Assembly: GCA_002753335.1 (NCBI GenBank)
Contig: PEAD01000008.1
Location: 1-64,000, forward strand
Reading direction: 5' to 3'
Length of the DNA stretch: 64,000 nucleotides
DNA from: Nitrospirae bacterium MYbin3
Lineage (GTDB): Bacteria > Nitrospirota > Thermodesulfovibrionia > Thermodesulfovibrionales > Dissulfurispiraceae
The translations under genes and the position numbers were made by a program. Shown here in pieces: positions 1-7,074 of the stretch. The notes under the pieces were generated by a model that saw only the letters and a list, made by a program, of their open reading frames with translations, was not told where the DNA came from and did no database searches. Each line of letters starts with the position of its first letter. Within the stretch, counting starts at the first letter, position 1.

Positions 1-237
1 TATCAAGAGGCCTCTCAAGGCCAGTCTGCCTACAGGACTGCCGTCCTTAACAAAAGAACGCACGACCGAAATAATGCCGACAAGCAACAATAGCGAGCTG
101 ACGACAACAGGGAAATAGGCAGGCCCCATTTTTAGGGCGGTGCCGATCTTGTAATCACCCGCAATTATAAGCGCGGTAACGCCGAAAGCGATATAGATTA
201 AGCCTGACCAGAAGTCTTTAGGATTGCGCAAGGCCAT
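1..237 (-). CDS. TctB-family membrane subunit of a tripartite tricarboxylate transporter (partial)
   Basis: The gene is cut by the window edge; 79 N-terminal residues are visible, starting MALRNPKDFWSG. Hydrophobic stretches (about residues 10-27 and 43-60) and the N-terminal NPKDFWSGL pattern fit the small four-helix TctB subunit. In this family TctB partners the large permease TctA and the periplasmic binding protein TctC for proton- or sodium-driven carboxylate uptake. It lies directly downstream of a tctC-type gene on the same strand, so the operon order is tctC-tctB-(tctA beyond the edge). The start ATG at 237 follows an intercistronic hairpin. Substrate unknown. The call rests on a short fragment plus context. 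Confidence 0.8.
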   Translation of the reverse strand, partial: MALRNPKDFWSGLIYIAFGVTALIIAGDYKIGTALKMGPAYFPVVVSSLLLLVGIISVVRSFVKDGSPVGRLALRGLLI

Positions 238-258
238 TTCTATAAGAACTGTAACCGC

Positions 259-296
259 TGCGGGTGCAACCCTGATAATAAAAGGCTGCACCCGCA
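259..296 (-). promoter_or_regulatory. Intercistronic hairpin between tctC and tctB
   Basis: A 10-bp perfect inverted repeat (259-268 with 287-296, core GCGGGTGCA) encloses an 18-nt loop between the tctC stop and the tctB start. On the transcribed strand no T-run follows, so it is less likely a full terminator. It could protect the tctC transcript end and keep the binding protein in excess over the membrane subunits, as in other binding-protein-dependent transport operons; that role is inference. Confidence 0.55.
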
Positions 297-331
297 ATCC
301 GGTTTCATATGTAATATTTTATACAGCAAGA

Positions 332-1306
332 TTAGTCGGCATAGATGCCGGCTTTTTTGATGATCGGTCCCCACTTTTCGATTTCTGCTTTAAGGTGGGA
401 ATGCAGAGCCGCTGGAGTGGCCCGATTTTGGGCGACAGGCTCTGTGCCTAATTCGGCAAAGCGCTGTATTAAGTTTTTATCCTTCAACGCCTCCTGCATG
501 GCCTTTGAGAGCTTATCAACTATATCCTTGGGGGTTCCCTTGGGGGCATAAAGACCGTGCCAGACCGACACCTCAAAGTTAGGCAGACCGGCCTCATGCA
601 TCGTCGGAATATCGGGCAAGGAAGCCACCCTCTTTTTTGTCGTCACACCGTACACCTTGATTTTGCCTGCCTTTATCTGGCTTGTAGTGTTGGTGGTCTG
701 ATCGCACATAAAGTCAACCTGCCCGCCCAGAAGGTCGTTCATGGCAGGGCCGGTGCCTTTATAAGGGATAGTCGTAAGATCCGTCTGTATTGCGGACATA
801 AAAAGCATTCCGCATAAGTGCGAGGCTGCGCCAAGTCCGGCATTGGCATAGTTTACTTTCTGTTTATTTGCCTTTACATACGAAATAAGTTCTTTAAGGT
901 TGCTGGCCGGAAAATCCTTTTTTGCAACGAGCGTCATCGGCACCTCATTAATCAGCCCGATAGGTGCAAAGTCGTTAAGAGCGTCATACGGCAGCTTGCG
1001 GTAAAGCGCAGGCGCCGTAGACTGGCCGATATGATGGAGAAAAAGGGTATAGCCGTCCGGCGCGGCCTTCGCAACACGGGCTGCGCCAAGGGTTCCGCCG
1101 GCGCCGGCTACATTCTCTATGATAATCTGTGCCTTGAGCGTACTACTCATAGCCTGCCCAAGCAGGCGGGCAACAGTGTCCGTAGGACCGCCCGCAGAAA
1201 ACGGCACAACTATATTGATTACCTTTGAAGGGTACTGATCCGCATAAACCTGAGAAATTCCGACAACCGCTAAACAGATAAACGTCAACAAGGTTTTCCT
1301 AATCAT
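332..1306 (-). CDS. Tripartite tricarboxylate transporter substrate-binding protein (TctC/Bug family)
   Basis: 324 aa. An N-terminal Sec signal peptide (MIRKTLLTFICLAVVGISQVYA, likely cut after YADQ) exports it to the periplasm. The mature part starts with YPSKVINIVVPFSAGGPTD, the Bug-family hallmark; the second typical segment is IIENVAGAGG. Members bind small carboxylates (citrate, malate and others) and deliver them to TctAB. The start ATG follows a strong AAGGGGAGG ribosome site. It is the first gene of the tct operon; tctB follows after a hairpin. The ligand cannot be told from the sequence. Bug proteins often occur as solitary paralogues, but here a membrane subunit follows. Length is normal. 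Confidence 0.9.
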   Translation of the reverse strand: MIRKTLLTFICLAVVGISQVYADQYPSKVINIVVPFSAGGPTDTVARLLGQAMSSTLKAQIIIENVAGAGGTLGAARVAKAAPDGYTLFLHHIGQSTAPALYRKLPYDALNDFAPIGLINEVPMTLVAKKDFPASNLKELISYVKANKQKVNYANAGLGAASHLCGMLFMSAIQTDLTTIPYKGTGPAMNDLLGGQVDFMCDQTTNTTSQIKAGKIKVYGVTTKKRVASLPDIPTMHEAGLPNFEVSVWHGLYAPKGTPKDIVDKLSKAMQEALKDKNLIQRFAELGTEPVAQNRATPAALHSHLKAEIEKWGPIIKKAGIYAD

Positions 1307-1353
1307 TTTTCCTCCCCTTACCTTACATGGTTATTAGTTTTGCTTATCAAAGT

Positions 1354-1359
1354 ATTATA
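1354..1359 (-). promoter_or_regulatory. Probable -10 box for the tct operon
   Basis: On the minus strand a perfect TATAAT lies 48 bases upstream of the tctC start. The -35 region is poor. A short inverted repeat (TACCG..CGGTA, about 1367-1379) sits just upstream and could be a regulator site, which would suit an inducible carboxylate transporter. This is a motif reading only. Confidence 0.4.
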
Positions 1360-1433
1360 AGCTTACCGTATAGCCGGTATAAATTCAAGAGCAGAAATGC
1401 TCGAAAATAGATGTTCAAAAAAAACCTGACGAA

Positions 1434-2405
1434 TTATCCGTTCAGGATTTCTGCTGCTTCCTTTGCATGGTAAGTAAGGATGAGGTCTGCGCCTGCACGC
1501 CTTATTGAGGTGAGAATTTCGAGCATAACGCGCTTGCCATCTATCCAGCCAAGCTGTTCCGCAGCCTTGACCATAGAATATTCGCCGCTGACATTGTATG
1601 CCGCAAGCGGAATAGCAAAAGAGGCTTTCGCATCAGCGATTATGTCGAGATATGAAAGCGCCGGCTTGACCATCACTATATCCGCGCCTTCCTGAATATC
1701 GAGAGATATTTCGCGAAGAGCCTCGCGCCTGTTTGCGGGATCCATCTGGTATGAGCGCCTGTCTCCAAACTGCGGGGTTGATTCCGCAGCCTCGCGGAAC
1801 GGACCATAAAAACCTGATGCGTACTTTGCGGCGTAAGCCATAATTGGGGTATCGCTATAGCCGTTTTCGTCTAGGGCGCTGCGAATTGCGGCCACCCGGC
1901 CGTCCATCATGTCTGAAGGCGCAACCATGTCGGCGCCCGCTTTTGCATGAGAGACAGACTCCATCGCCAAAAGACCGAGCGTCTTATCGTTTTCCACTTC
2001 GCCCTTTTCTACAACACCGCAATGGCCGTGATTTGTGTATTCGCACATGCAGACATCGGTGATGACATAAAGATCAGGAACAGCGTCCTTTATAGCCTTT
2101 ATGGCATTCTGAACCACTCCGTTGTCGTCATAGGCTCCTGTGCCGAATTCGTCCTTATGCTCAGGTATTCCAAAAAGTATTATAGAGGGGATGCCTAGAG
2201 AATAAACCTCTTTTGCATTTTTGACAGCTTCGTCTATTGATTCCTGAAAACATCCGGGCATAGAAGAAATCGGTTTGCGCACGCCTTTGCCAAAGGTTAC
2301 GAACAGAGGATAAATAAAGTCATCCGTAGAAAGGTGCGTTTCACGCACCATTCTACGGATAGTATCGTTCTTTCTTAATCTCCTGTAGCGGTTAACAGGG
2401 AACAT
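1434..2405 (-). CDS. hemB: Delta-aminolevulinic acid dehydratase (porphobilinogen synthase)
   Basis: 323 aa, full length. It condenses two 5-aminolevulinate molecules to porphobilinogen in tetrapyrrole synthesis (heme, siroheme, cobamide). Visible motifs are the metal-site cysteines in [14 protein letters not shown] (zinc-type C-x-C-x7-C), the active-site lysine regions [13 protein letters not shown] and [11 protein letters not shown], and the N-terminal RxRRLR start. The ALA-binding Schiff-base lysine is in the MVKPA segment. It starts 8 bases after the stop of the IscA-like gene, so the two are probably co-transcribed. There is no strong Shine-Dalgarno sequence before the ATG, so translation may be coupled. 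Nothing unusual in length. Confidence 0.97.
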   Translation of the reverse strand: MFPVNRYRRLRKNDTIRRMVRETHLSTDDFIYPLFVTFGKGVRKPISSMPGCFQESIDEAVKNAKEVYSLGIPSIILFGIPEHKDEFGTGAYDDNGVVQNAIKAIKDAVPDLYVITDVCMCEYTNHGHCGVVEKGEVENDKTLGLLAMESVSHAKAGADMVAPSDMMDGRVAAIRSALDENGYSDTPIMAYAAKYASGFYGPFREAAESTPQFGDRRSYQMDPANRREALREISLDIQEGADIVMVKPALSYLDIIADAKASFAIPLAAYNVSGEYSMVKAAEQLGWIDGKRVMLEILTSIRRAGADLILTYHAKEAAEILNG

Positions 2406-2413
2406 GTTTCAGT

Positions 2414-2737
2414 TTATCCGCAACTGCAGCCACCAGAGCCGCAAGAAGGTGGGCTGCCGCCGCCGTTCAGCACAAAACCTTCATGTTCCTCGCCCTCTAG
2501 ATAGTCGAGCTGCATCCCTACAAGATTGGGCGCCAATGTCTTTTCAACAAACACTTTCAGTCCGTCTTTCTCAACCACAGCATCATCAGCAAGAGGGCTT
2601 TCGTCTATATCAAGCCCGAATGACGGCCCGCAGCAGCCGCTTCCTGCATTGTATATCCTTATGCCCCAGCCATGCTTGCCCTCGGCAGTAAGAATCTCTT
2701 TACCCTTTTCTGCTGCTTTTTCTGTAACTGTTACCAC
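2414..2737 (-). CDS. HesB/IscA-type iron-sulfur carrier-like protein
   Basis: 107 aa. The fold signature of A-type Fe-S carriers is present: an internal Cys in SGCCGPSFGLDI (C34-C35) and a C-terminal GSGGCSCG motif that supplies the C-x-C pair. Such proteins carry [2Fe-2S] or [4Fe-4S] clusters to apo-enzymes. The Gly/Ser-rich linker GGGSPPSCGSGG before the C-terminal cysteines is more extended than in IscA or ErpA and adds a further Cys, so this is a divergent member. The start is GTG at 2737, eight bases after GGAGG. Located just upstream of hemB on the same strand. No isc or suf genes are near. Confidence 0.8.
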   Translation of the reverse strand: MVTVTEKAAEKGKEILTAEGKHGWGIRIYNAGSGCCGPSFGLDIDESPLADDAVVEKDGLKVFVEKTLAPNLVGMQLDYLEGEEHEGFVLNGGGSPPSCGSGGCSCG

Positions 2738-2822
2738 GTGATACCTCCAAAGTTTTTATATCTTTTAGAATAACAGATACTGCATCTGCACAGCAATTTA
2801 GATTTATTCTGCGGATTTCTGT

Positions 2823-2828
2823 TAAAAT
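2823..2828 (+). promoter_or_regulatory. Extended -10 box 6 nt from the lipoprotein start codon
   Basis: TGTTAAAAT (TG-n-TAAAAT) lies six bases before the ATG at 2835 and no Shine-Dalgarno sequence intervenes. If used, transcription would begin at or next to the start codon (leaderless mRNA). An identical arrangement precedes the DUF3786 gene at 35680. Confidence 0.45.
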
Positions 2829-2834
2829 TTAAAA

Positions 2835-3464
2835 ATGAAAAGATTTTGGTCTTTAGCACTTATAATAACTATGCTTTTCGGCTGTGCAGGAGCAACCAAG
2901 CCTACATTTCAGGAACTGCCGCAGGGCAAGCCCTTGGCGATGAAGATAAACGGCGTAACGCTTCGCGTCGTGGCCTTCGGATATACAAAAGACTGGTCCG
3001 AACTTGAGGTGGCAATTTTAAACGAGACCGGCCAGGATCTTGAGTTTGATATCTCCAAGATATATGTAACAAATGAGAAGAACTATGATCTGGTTCCGCT
3101 ACGGACGCACGAGATCAATGAACGCGTGCATAGGAAAACAGGCAAATTAGTTAACCCCTTTACGGTCGGTGCGCTTGCCGCAGGCATAGCCGCAATCATA
3201 GCCCCCGGATCAAACGACAGAACCAATCTCGCAAAGGCTGCTTTGGTGCTTGCTGGAGCGGCGCTCGGAACCGAGATGGCTTCGAGACAGACCTCAGAGG
3301 CTGATGCACAAAGAAAAGAAGACCTTCTGCTGAAAAGCTACAAGGTGCCGGCAGGATTGCAGTTAGGGGGAATTTTATACTACCGCACCACCGAAGCTGC
3401 AAAAGGCGTTAAAGCCTTCATAAAGATAAAAGGCCAAGAAGAATTTTTCCACATAGAGTTGTAA
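2835..3464 (+). CDS. Putative lipoprotein with glycine-zipper segment
   Basis: 209 aa. The signal sequence ends in a lipobox (MLFGC, Cys17), so the protein should be lipid-anchored in the envelope. Residues about 35-95 look like a small beta domain (LRVVAFGYTKDWSELEVAILNE) of the type found in cell-surface proteins with an immunoglobulin-like fold. Residues about 108-152 are rich in Gly and Ala (VGALAAGIAAI, AALVLAGAALGTEM), resembling a membrane-associated glycine zipper. It is monocistronic, without a Shine-Dalgarno site. I do not recognise a named family. A role as an outer-membrane lipoprotein is inference from the lipobox only. Confidence 0.7.
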   Translation: MKRFWSLALIITMLFGCAGATKPTFQELPQGKPLAMKINGVTLRVVAFGYTKDWSELEVAILNETGQDLEFDISKIYVTNEKNYDLVPLRTHEINERVHRKTGKLVNPFTVGALAAGIAAIIAPGSNDRTNLAKAALVLAGAALGTEMASRQTSEADAQRKEDLLLKSYKVPAGLQLGGILYYRTTEAAKGVKAFIKIKGQEEFFHIEL

Positions 3465-3523
3465 CGTTTGTCTAATACGTCGCAGGCCAACAGCCTTTCA
3501 TTATTCGCGATTAGGGATCTGAA

Positions 3524-3560
3524 AGCGCGATGGGGATAAATTCCTTTTGTTCAGGACTGT
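3524..3560 (+). repeat. Dispersed intergenic repeat, copy 1
   Basis: The core AGCGCGATGGGGATAAATTC continues into a TTCCTTTTGTTCAGGACTG stretch that matches copy 2 at 3920 with few changes. It lies between the ends of two convergent genes (stops at 3464 and 3586). The similarity to copies 3 and 4 is in the GGATAAATTCCTTCCGTTCA part. Confidence 0.6.
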
Positions 3561-3585
3561 CTAATTGCTCTTATAAATGTCTCTT

Positions 3586-3801
3586 CTACTGAAGTCCCAG
3601 TTGCCTTTTCACTTCTTCAAGCGGAATACCCTTGCCCTGTCTCTTTTGCTCCATGGACTCCAGCAATGAAGTCTCCACCTCCGGTCGCAACTCCAGTCCG
3701 TGGTCAGGGTCGATTGCTTCCTGAATAGTCTCGCGGATAAGGGTTTTAAGCTCTCCGGCAGTCATATCGCTTATTTTTCTATCAGAGACGGCTATAGACA
3801 T
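3586..3801 (-). CDS. Small antitoxin-like hypothetical protein
   Basis: 71 aa if started at the ATG at 3801, which has a good GGAGG site seven bases upstream; a longer reading to 3867 has none. The protein (MSIAVSDRKISDMTAGELK...) is acidic, helical and lacks Cys. The central LKTLIRETIQEAIDPDHGLELRPEVE and the C-terminal GKGIPLEEVKRQLGL resemble small prevent-host-death/RelB-like antitoxins: the C-terminal GIPLEEVKRxLG pattern is common in them. No toxin gene is adjacent, so it may be an orphan or a relic. It is flanked on both sides by copies of the dispersed repeat. Function is inferred from resemblance only. Confidence 0.6.
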   Translation of the reverse strand: MSIAVSDRKISDMTAGELKTLIRETIQEAIDPDHGLELRPEVETSLLESMEQKRQGKGIPLEEVKRQLGLQ

Positions 3802-3919
3802 AAAAACCTCCCATGCCTTTGTTGATTTAATTTTAACATAGTTTGTGAAAATTCTTGCCGCGAGCACGCGAAAATATAAGGCCGGGTTTGTGTAGAGGGG
3901 ACTGTCCCCGTGGCCTGAT

Positions 3920-3991
3920 AGCGCGATAGGGATAAATTCCTTCCGTTCAGGGCTGCGTTTGGAAAGTTCTAAATGCTCGTTTTGCTACAGC
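3920..3991 (+). repeat. Dispersed intergenic repeat, copy 2 (longest solo copy)
   Basis: About 70 bases: AGCGCGATAGGGATAAATTC, then CCGTTCAGGGCTGCGTTTGG, then AAAGTTCTAAATGCT and GCTACAGC. Nearly every block recurs in reverse complement in the right arm of the foldback element at 22.4 kb. The last block overlaps the stop codon of the radical SAM gene (3985). It is preceded at 3897-3909 by a small palindrome GGGGACTGTCCCC. Confidence 0.75.
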
Positions 3992-4905
3992 TTAACCTCG
4001 CCTATCTGGCTATTGCAAAAATAACAGTTGTTAAACCCCTCAAAAAAATTGTTCTTATCAATACATTCTTTTCTTTTTTCCGACAAAGAGGATACTGCAA
4101 TTCTCCCTTTGGACAGGATATCTGCCAAGCTGTCTTTTCCCAAATTGCCGAGTACTCCGCCTTTTTTTATGTCACAGCAAAAAACAGCATCGCCATTAGG
4201 GTGTATCGCAAGGTCGGCCAGATTAAGCGAACTGCAGAAATCTCTTTCGTACCCAATATACAAGGAGCTTGAGGCCGACAGCTTAATAGTGAACTTCTTT
4301 TTTATTGCCTTTATTTTATAGTAAGCCTCTTCTCTTTCTTTGTTCGATAAAACAAATCTGTCATTTTTCCCGGTCGCTATAACGCTCAAGAACCTCAAGC
4401 CTGTAGCGCCTGTTTTCTGCGCGACTTCAGCAAGCGATTCTATTTCTGAGATATTGAACCTGTTAAGGCAGGACTGCACCCTTGTTATAACGCCATGATT
4501 TGAGAAGTACGATACCGCTCCGACCGTTTTTTCATATGAACCGGGCATCCTTAACCTATCGTGAATTTCTTTGTCTGCAGAATCCAAACTGAAGGCGATA
4601 AAACCGAAGTTGGCCTTATGCGCTAATAGAGGAATATACCTCTCGGACAGAAAGCCGTTTGAAACTATGCTAAAACGCAGACCTTTATCTACTGTAAGTT
4701 CAACTAATTCGTTAAACCTCGGGTGCAGGCACGGTTCTCCACCGGTCAATACAATATTGCCATACCCAAGGTTTTTTGCCTCTTTCAAGAGCTTTTTGAA
4801 CAAGGATACATCTATTGATAACTGTTCTCTGTCTTTTAATGTAAACAAACAGAATTCGCAGTTCATATTGCAGTTGTAAGTCGTTATGAAGATTAATGAC
4901 TTCAT
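3985..4905 (-). CDS. Radical SAM protein with C-terminal SPASM/twitch-like cysteines
   Basis: 306 aa. The N-terminus carries the radical SAM cluster motif C12-x3-C16-x2-C19 (YNCNMNCEFC), followed by VLTGGEPCLHP, which matches the GGE SAM-binding motif. The C-terminal third has further cysteines at C224, C243, C244, C281, C294 and C297 with the spacing style of SPASM or twitch auxiliary-cluster domains (HPNGDAVFCCD, NNCYFC). This architecture is typical of peptide- or protein-modifying enzymes. The gene follows a secreted barrel protein with an Asn/Gly-rich tail on the same strand, 116 bases away with a terminator-like hairpin between them. The substrate is not known; the neighbour is the obvious candidate. 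No RRE domain or PqqD-like protein is visible nearby. Confidence 0.88.
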   Translation of the reverse strand: MKSLIFITTYNCNMNCEFCLFTLKDREQLSIDVSLFKKLLKEAKNLGYGNIVLTGGEPCLHPRFNELVELTVDKGLRFSIVSNGFLSERYIPLLAHKANFGFIAFSLDSADKEIHDRLRMPGSYEKTVGAVSYFSNHGVITRVQSCLNRFNISEIESLAEVAQKTGATGLRFLSVIATGKNDRFVLSNKEREEAYYKIKAIKKKFTIKLSASSSLYIGYERDFCSSLNLADLAIHPNGDAVFCCDIKKGGVLGNLGKDSLADILSKGRIAVSSLSEKRKECIDKNNFFEGFNNCYFCNSQIGEVKL

Positions 4906-4932
4906 TCCTATATCTAGCTCGCTAAATAAGAA

Positions 4933-4963
4933 ATAGCGGCGAGGGTTTTAAACTCACCGCTAT
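4933..4963 (-). terminator. Terminator-like hairpin between the Gly-tail protein gene and the radical SAM gene
   Basis: Stem 4933-4943 with 4953-4963 (ATAGCGG..GAG / CTC..CCGCTAT, one mismatch). On the transcribed strand it is followed by TTTCTTATTT. It lies 59 bases after the Gly-tail gene and 27 bases before the radical SAM start. Partial read-through would give much structural protein and little enzyme, as in many precursor/maturase operons; this consequence is inference. Confidence 0.6.
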
Positions 4964-5021
4964 CTGGACAATTAAAAACCCTTGAAGGTTTGCAACAAAT
5001 ATTTAGAATAAAAAAATATTT

Positions 5022-6269
5022 CTAAATTCCAGGATCTCCGCCGCCACCGCCACCACCAATTCCACCACCGCCGTCTCCTTCTCCTGGGTCTGCTCCGCCG
5101 CCGCCATTGTTGTTATTATTATTGTTTTGCGCTGCTGCAAGCTGCAACCTCAGCTCTTCCGCCTGCTTTGCGATCTCATTGGCCTTAAAAGTATTTGCGG
5201 ACTGAACAACACTTTCGAGTGTTGAAAGAGATATCAACACCTCGGGGTTGTCAAAAGTCTTATGCTCGGCTTTTAAGCTCTTTTTCCCTCCGGTGCCGAA
5301 ATACCATCTCAACCCGCCTATCACACTGTTGTTCTTTCCTGTTGTCGCGCTCGCAAACAAGGCAATGTCAGACTTTGAGAACTTGTACTCGGAAAACAGC
5401 TTCGCGCTTGCAGAATGCGGAAACAAAGCGCCTTCAAGACCCAAAACAAAGTTGTCCGTAAAAAAATACTTCAGGCTTCCGATGCCGAAAGCGCCTTTAT
5501 GCACAATATTTTCCCCGTTCAAAAGACCTGCCTTGCCGCCCACATGAAAATCATTATAGAACTTGGTGGCGCTAAGGCCGTAAAGCGCAGGCTTAACATC
5601 GCTGCCAAGCTCGGCATAAGAAGAGAACAACCCCAGCCTTCCGTTATTGTCCTTATAAAAGGCGTGGCCAGCCACACCGTTATATCTCATACCTGCAACA
5701 GTGCCCTTCTCAGCGTCAACCTGAAAATGCAGAGGATTATTCACAGGATTAACAACAGCGCTCACACCGCCGACGGTCAAAGTGCCTTTAGTATTTGAGA
5801 TAGCCCCAGCCTCAGTATAAACCTTGGCAGAAACATCAAAAGACTGCTCGGCCTCTGCATACGATGTCAGGGCCATCAAAGACAGGGCAGCAGCAGAGAA
5901 AGCAGCCGGCGGGCCTCTGCCCAAAACATCATTGCTACCTGGGGATGCGGCTCCGCCCCCACCAGCTGACCCGGCAGAGTGATTGGAAGCCCCGAAATAA
6001 GGCATTGATTTCAAAAAACTATCGAGATATTTAAGGAGCCTTCGGACCAACTGAGAAATGCTCTGGAAATGCAGCCACTTGTGAAGGTAAAGCCTTAGAT
6101 CGCTCCTGATCTTTTCCCTATGATTTTTAAACCGCAGGAATTCAGAGAGCTGCCTTTGGCTAAGATTGTCCGCATGGATTGACTGCTTGTCCGGCTTGAA
6201 AGCAGGAGTTGGCGAGTACTCCTTCATGGCTACAGACCCTTGTACCGGTACCGTTCCCCTATCAGGCAT
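5022..6269 (-). CDS. Secreted barrel-like protein with basic leader and Asn/Gly-rich C-terminal tail
   Basis: 415 aa; I recognise no named family. The start ATG at 6269 has a strong GGGGGAGG site. Regions: residues 1-90 are basic and helical (LSQRQLSEFLRF, KIRSDLRLYLHKW, LVRRLLKYLDSFL); 97-120 are Gly/Ser/Ala-rich; 121-137 form a hydrophobic signal-like segment followed by a possible signal peptidase site at AEA-EQ (A140). Residues 141-345 are short alternating aromatic/polar strands ending in GGLRWYFG, like an outer-membrane beta barrel. Residues 350-381 form a helix; 382-388 are seven Asn; 389-415 are Gly-rich with ADPGEGD and a final GGDPGI. Asn and Gly codons are mixed, so the tail is not simple repeat slippage. 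Upstream lies a divergent XRE regulator, downstream a radical SAM enzyme. Confidence 0.75.
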   Translation of the reverse strand: MPDRGTVPVQGSVAMKEYSPTPAFKPDKQSIHADNLSQRQLSEFLRFKNHREKIRSDLRLYLHKWLHFQSISQLVRRLLKYLDSFLKSMPYFGASNHSAGSAGGGGAASPGSNDVLGRGPPAAFSAAALSLMALTSYAEAEQSFDVSAKVYTEAGAISNTKGTLTVGGVSAVVNPVNNPLHFQVDAEKGTVAGMRYNGVAGHAFYKDNNGRLGLFSSYAELGSDVKPALYGLSATKFYNDFHVGGKAGLLNGENIVHKGAFGIGSLKYFFTDNFVLGLEGALFPHSASAKLFSEYKFSKSDIALFASATTGKNNSVIGGLRWYFGTGGKKSLKAEHKTFDNPEVLISLSTLESVVQSANTFKANEIAKQAEELRLQLAAAQNNNNNNNGGGGADPGEGDGGGGIGGGGGGGDPGI

Positions 6270-6310
6270 ATTGTGACCTCCCCCAAGGCTTTAGTATTAT
6301 CCCGCGCAAT

Positions 6311-6325
6311 ATAGCACAGTGCTAT
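6311..6325. promoter_or_regulatory. Palindromic operator (ATAGCAC-A-GTGCTAT) in the divergent region
   Basis: A perfect 7-bp inverted repeat with one central base. A second GTGCTAT half-site with a degenerate partner lies at about 6358-6372. On the minus strand the palindrome overlaps the -35 region upstream of a GATAATACT -10 element for the Gly-tail gene; the second site touches the XRE gene start. This is the expected layout for an XRE repressor controlling both itself and its divergent neighbour. Confidence 0.65.
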
Positions 6326-6383
6326 AAAGAATGTAAAGCAACCTGAAATTGTCATATATAACAGGGTGCTATAACATATTTTG

Positions 6384-6770
6384 ATGAAAGCGAAGAATCT
6401 GTTCGGAGGCAAAATCAGGCAGTTCCGCATCGAAGCGGGCATAACGCAGGAGGAACTGGCGCTCAGGAGCGGTCTTTCGCAGGGCTACATAAACCAGCTT
6501 GAATGCGGAAAGCGGAATTACACCCAGAAATCTATGGAGCTTATAGCAAAGGCCTTATCACAACCTGTGATAAATTTTCTTAAAGAGGACGAAGGCGGGG
6601 CTGACGCCAAGGTTGCGGATAAAACAGTCATGTATAAAACCAGAAGCGCGTATAAAAAGGATTTCCTGTCGGTGCTCAACGACCTGCCCGAAACCGTTAT
6701 CAGCCACTACCTTACGATCTTAAAAATCGAGCGCGATTTACTGAAAAGACATAGAAAAGCGGTTTTGTAA
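6384..6770 (+). CDS. XRE-family helix-turn-helix regulator
   Basis: 128 aa from the ATG at 6384 (a TTG at 6381 is directly upstream). Residues about 9-63 are a classical HTH_3 domain: IRQFRIEAGITQEELALRSGLSQGYINQLE with recognition helix SQGYINQLECGKR. The C-terminal 60 residues are basic, without a recognisable ligand domain. It is expected to bind the GTGCTAT sites in the divergent promoter region and so to control itself and the Gly-tail/radical SAM unit. There is no Shine-Dalgarno sequence; a TATAAC box ends eight bases upstream, fitting leaderless transcription. Confidence 0.88.
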   Translation: MKAKNLFGGKIRQFRIEAGITQEELALRSGLSQGYINQLECGKRNYTQKSMELIAKALSQPVINFLKEDEGGADAKVADKTVMYKTRSAYKKDFLSVLNDLPETVISHYLTILKIERDLLKRHRKAVL

Positions 6771-6819
6771 ATCCCACGAATATTCTCCAACATTTCGTTT
6801 CAAAAATTTGCCCGACATA

Positions 6820-6848
6820 TTGACATTGTAGCCACAAAATACTAAACT
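6820..6848 (+). promoter_or_regulatory. Promoter of the vapBC module
   Basis: TTGACA (6820-6825, perfect -35), a 17-base spacer and TAAACT (6843-6848). It is followed directly by a palindrome GTATATAC (6849-6856), a plausible autoregulatory site for the VapBC complex, and by an AAGGAGG ribosome site (6864-6870). Confidence 0.65.
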
Positions 6849-6876
6849 GTATATACATACAAGAAGGAGGCCGACA

Positions 6877-7074
6877 ATGCAGACCGTTATTAAAAAAACA
6901 GCCAAGCATTTCAGACTGAACAATACGCTTTTGAAAAGCGCACAGACAATCCTCGGGGCCAAAACCGAAACCGAGACCATAGAGTCGGCCTTGAACGAAA
7001 TCGTGTATCAGGAAAAGATCAGGAAGTTTATAGAACAGACCGGCGGCAAGTTAAAGTTTGAGGGCCTTAATTGA
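6877..7074 (+). CDS. vapB: VapB-type antitoxin
   Basis: 65 aa, basic N-terminus (MQTVIKKTAKHFRLNNTLLKSAQTILGAKTETETIESALNEIV). The AKTETETIESALNEIV segment is the usual short helix pair of ribbon-helix-helix antitoxins whose N-terminus binds DNA, and the C-terminal tail would plug the toxin. Identity is decided by the next gene, a PIN-domain protein that overlaps it by four bases (TTGA), the standard type II toxin-antitoxin layout. Good AAGGAGG ribosome site. Confidence 0.8.
   Translation: MQTVIKKTAKHFRLNNTLLKSAQTILGAKTETETIESALNEIVYQEKIRKFIEQTGGKLKFEGLN

Noticed and set aside
3897-3909. GGGGACTGTCCCC as a regulator operator
   Set aside because: A short palindrome next to a repeat copy with no promoter beside it; more likely part of the repeat surroundings.
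5085-5130. Triplet-repeat slippage as the origin of the Asn/Gly tail
   Set aside because: The Asn run mixes AAC and AAT and the Gly runs mix GGC, GGT and GGA, so it is not a simple expanded repeat.
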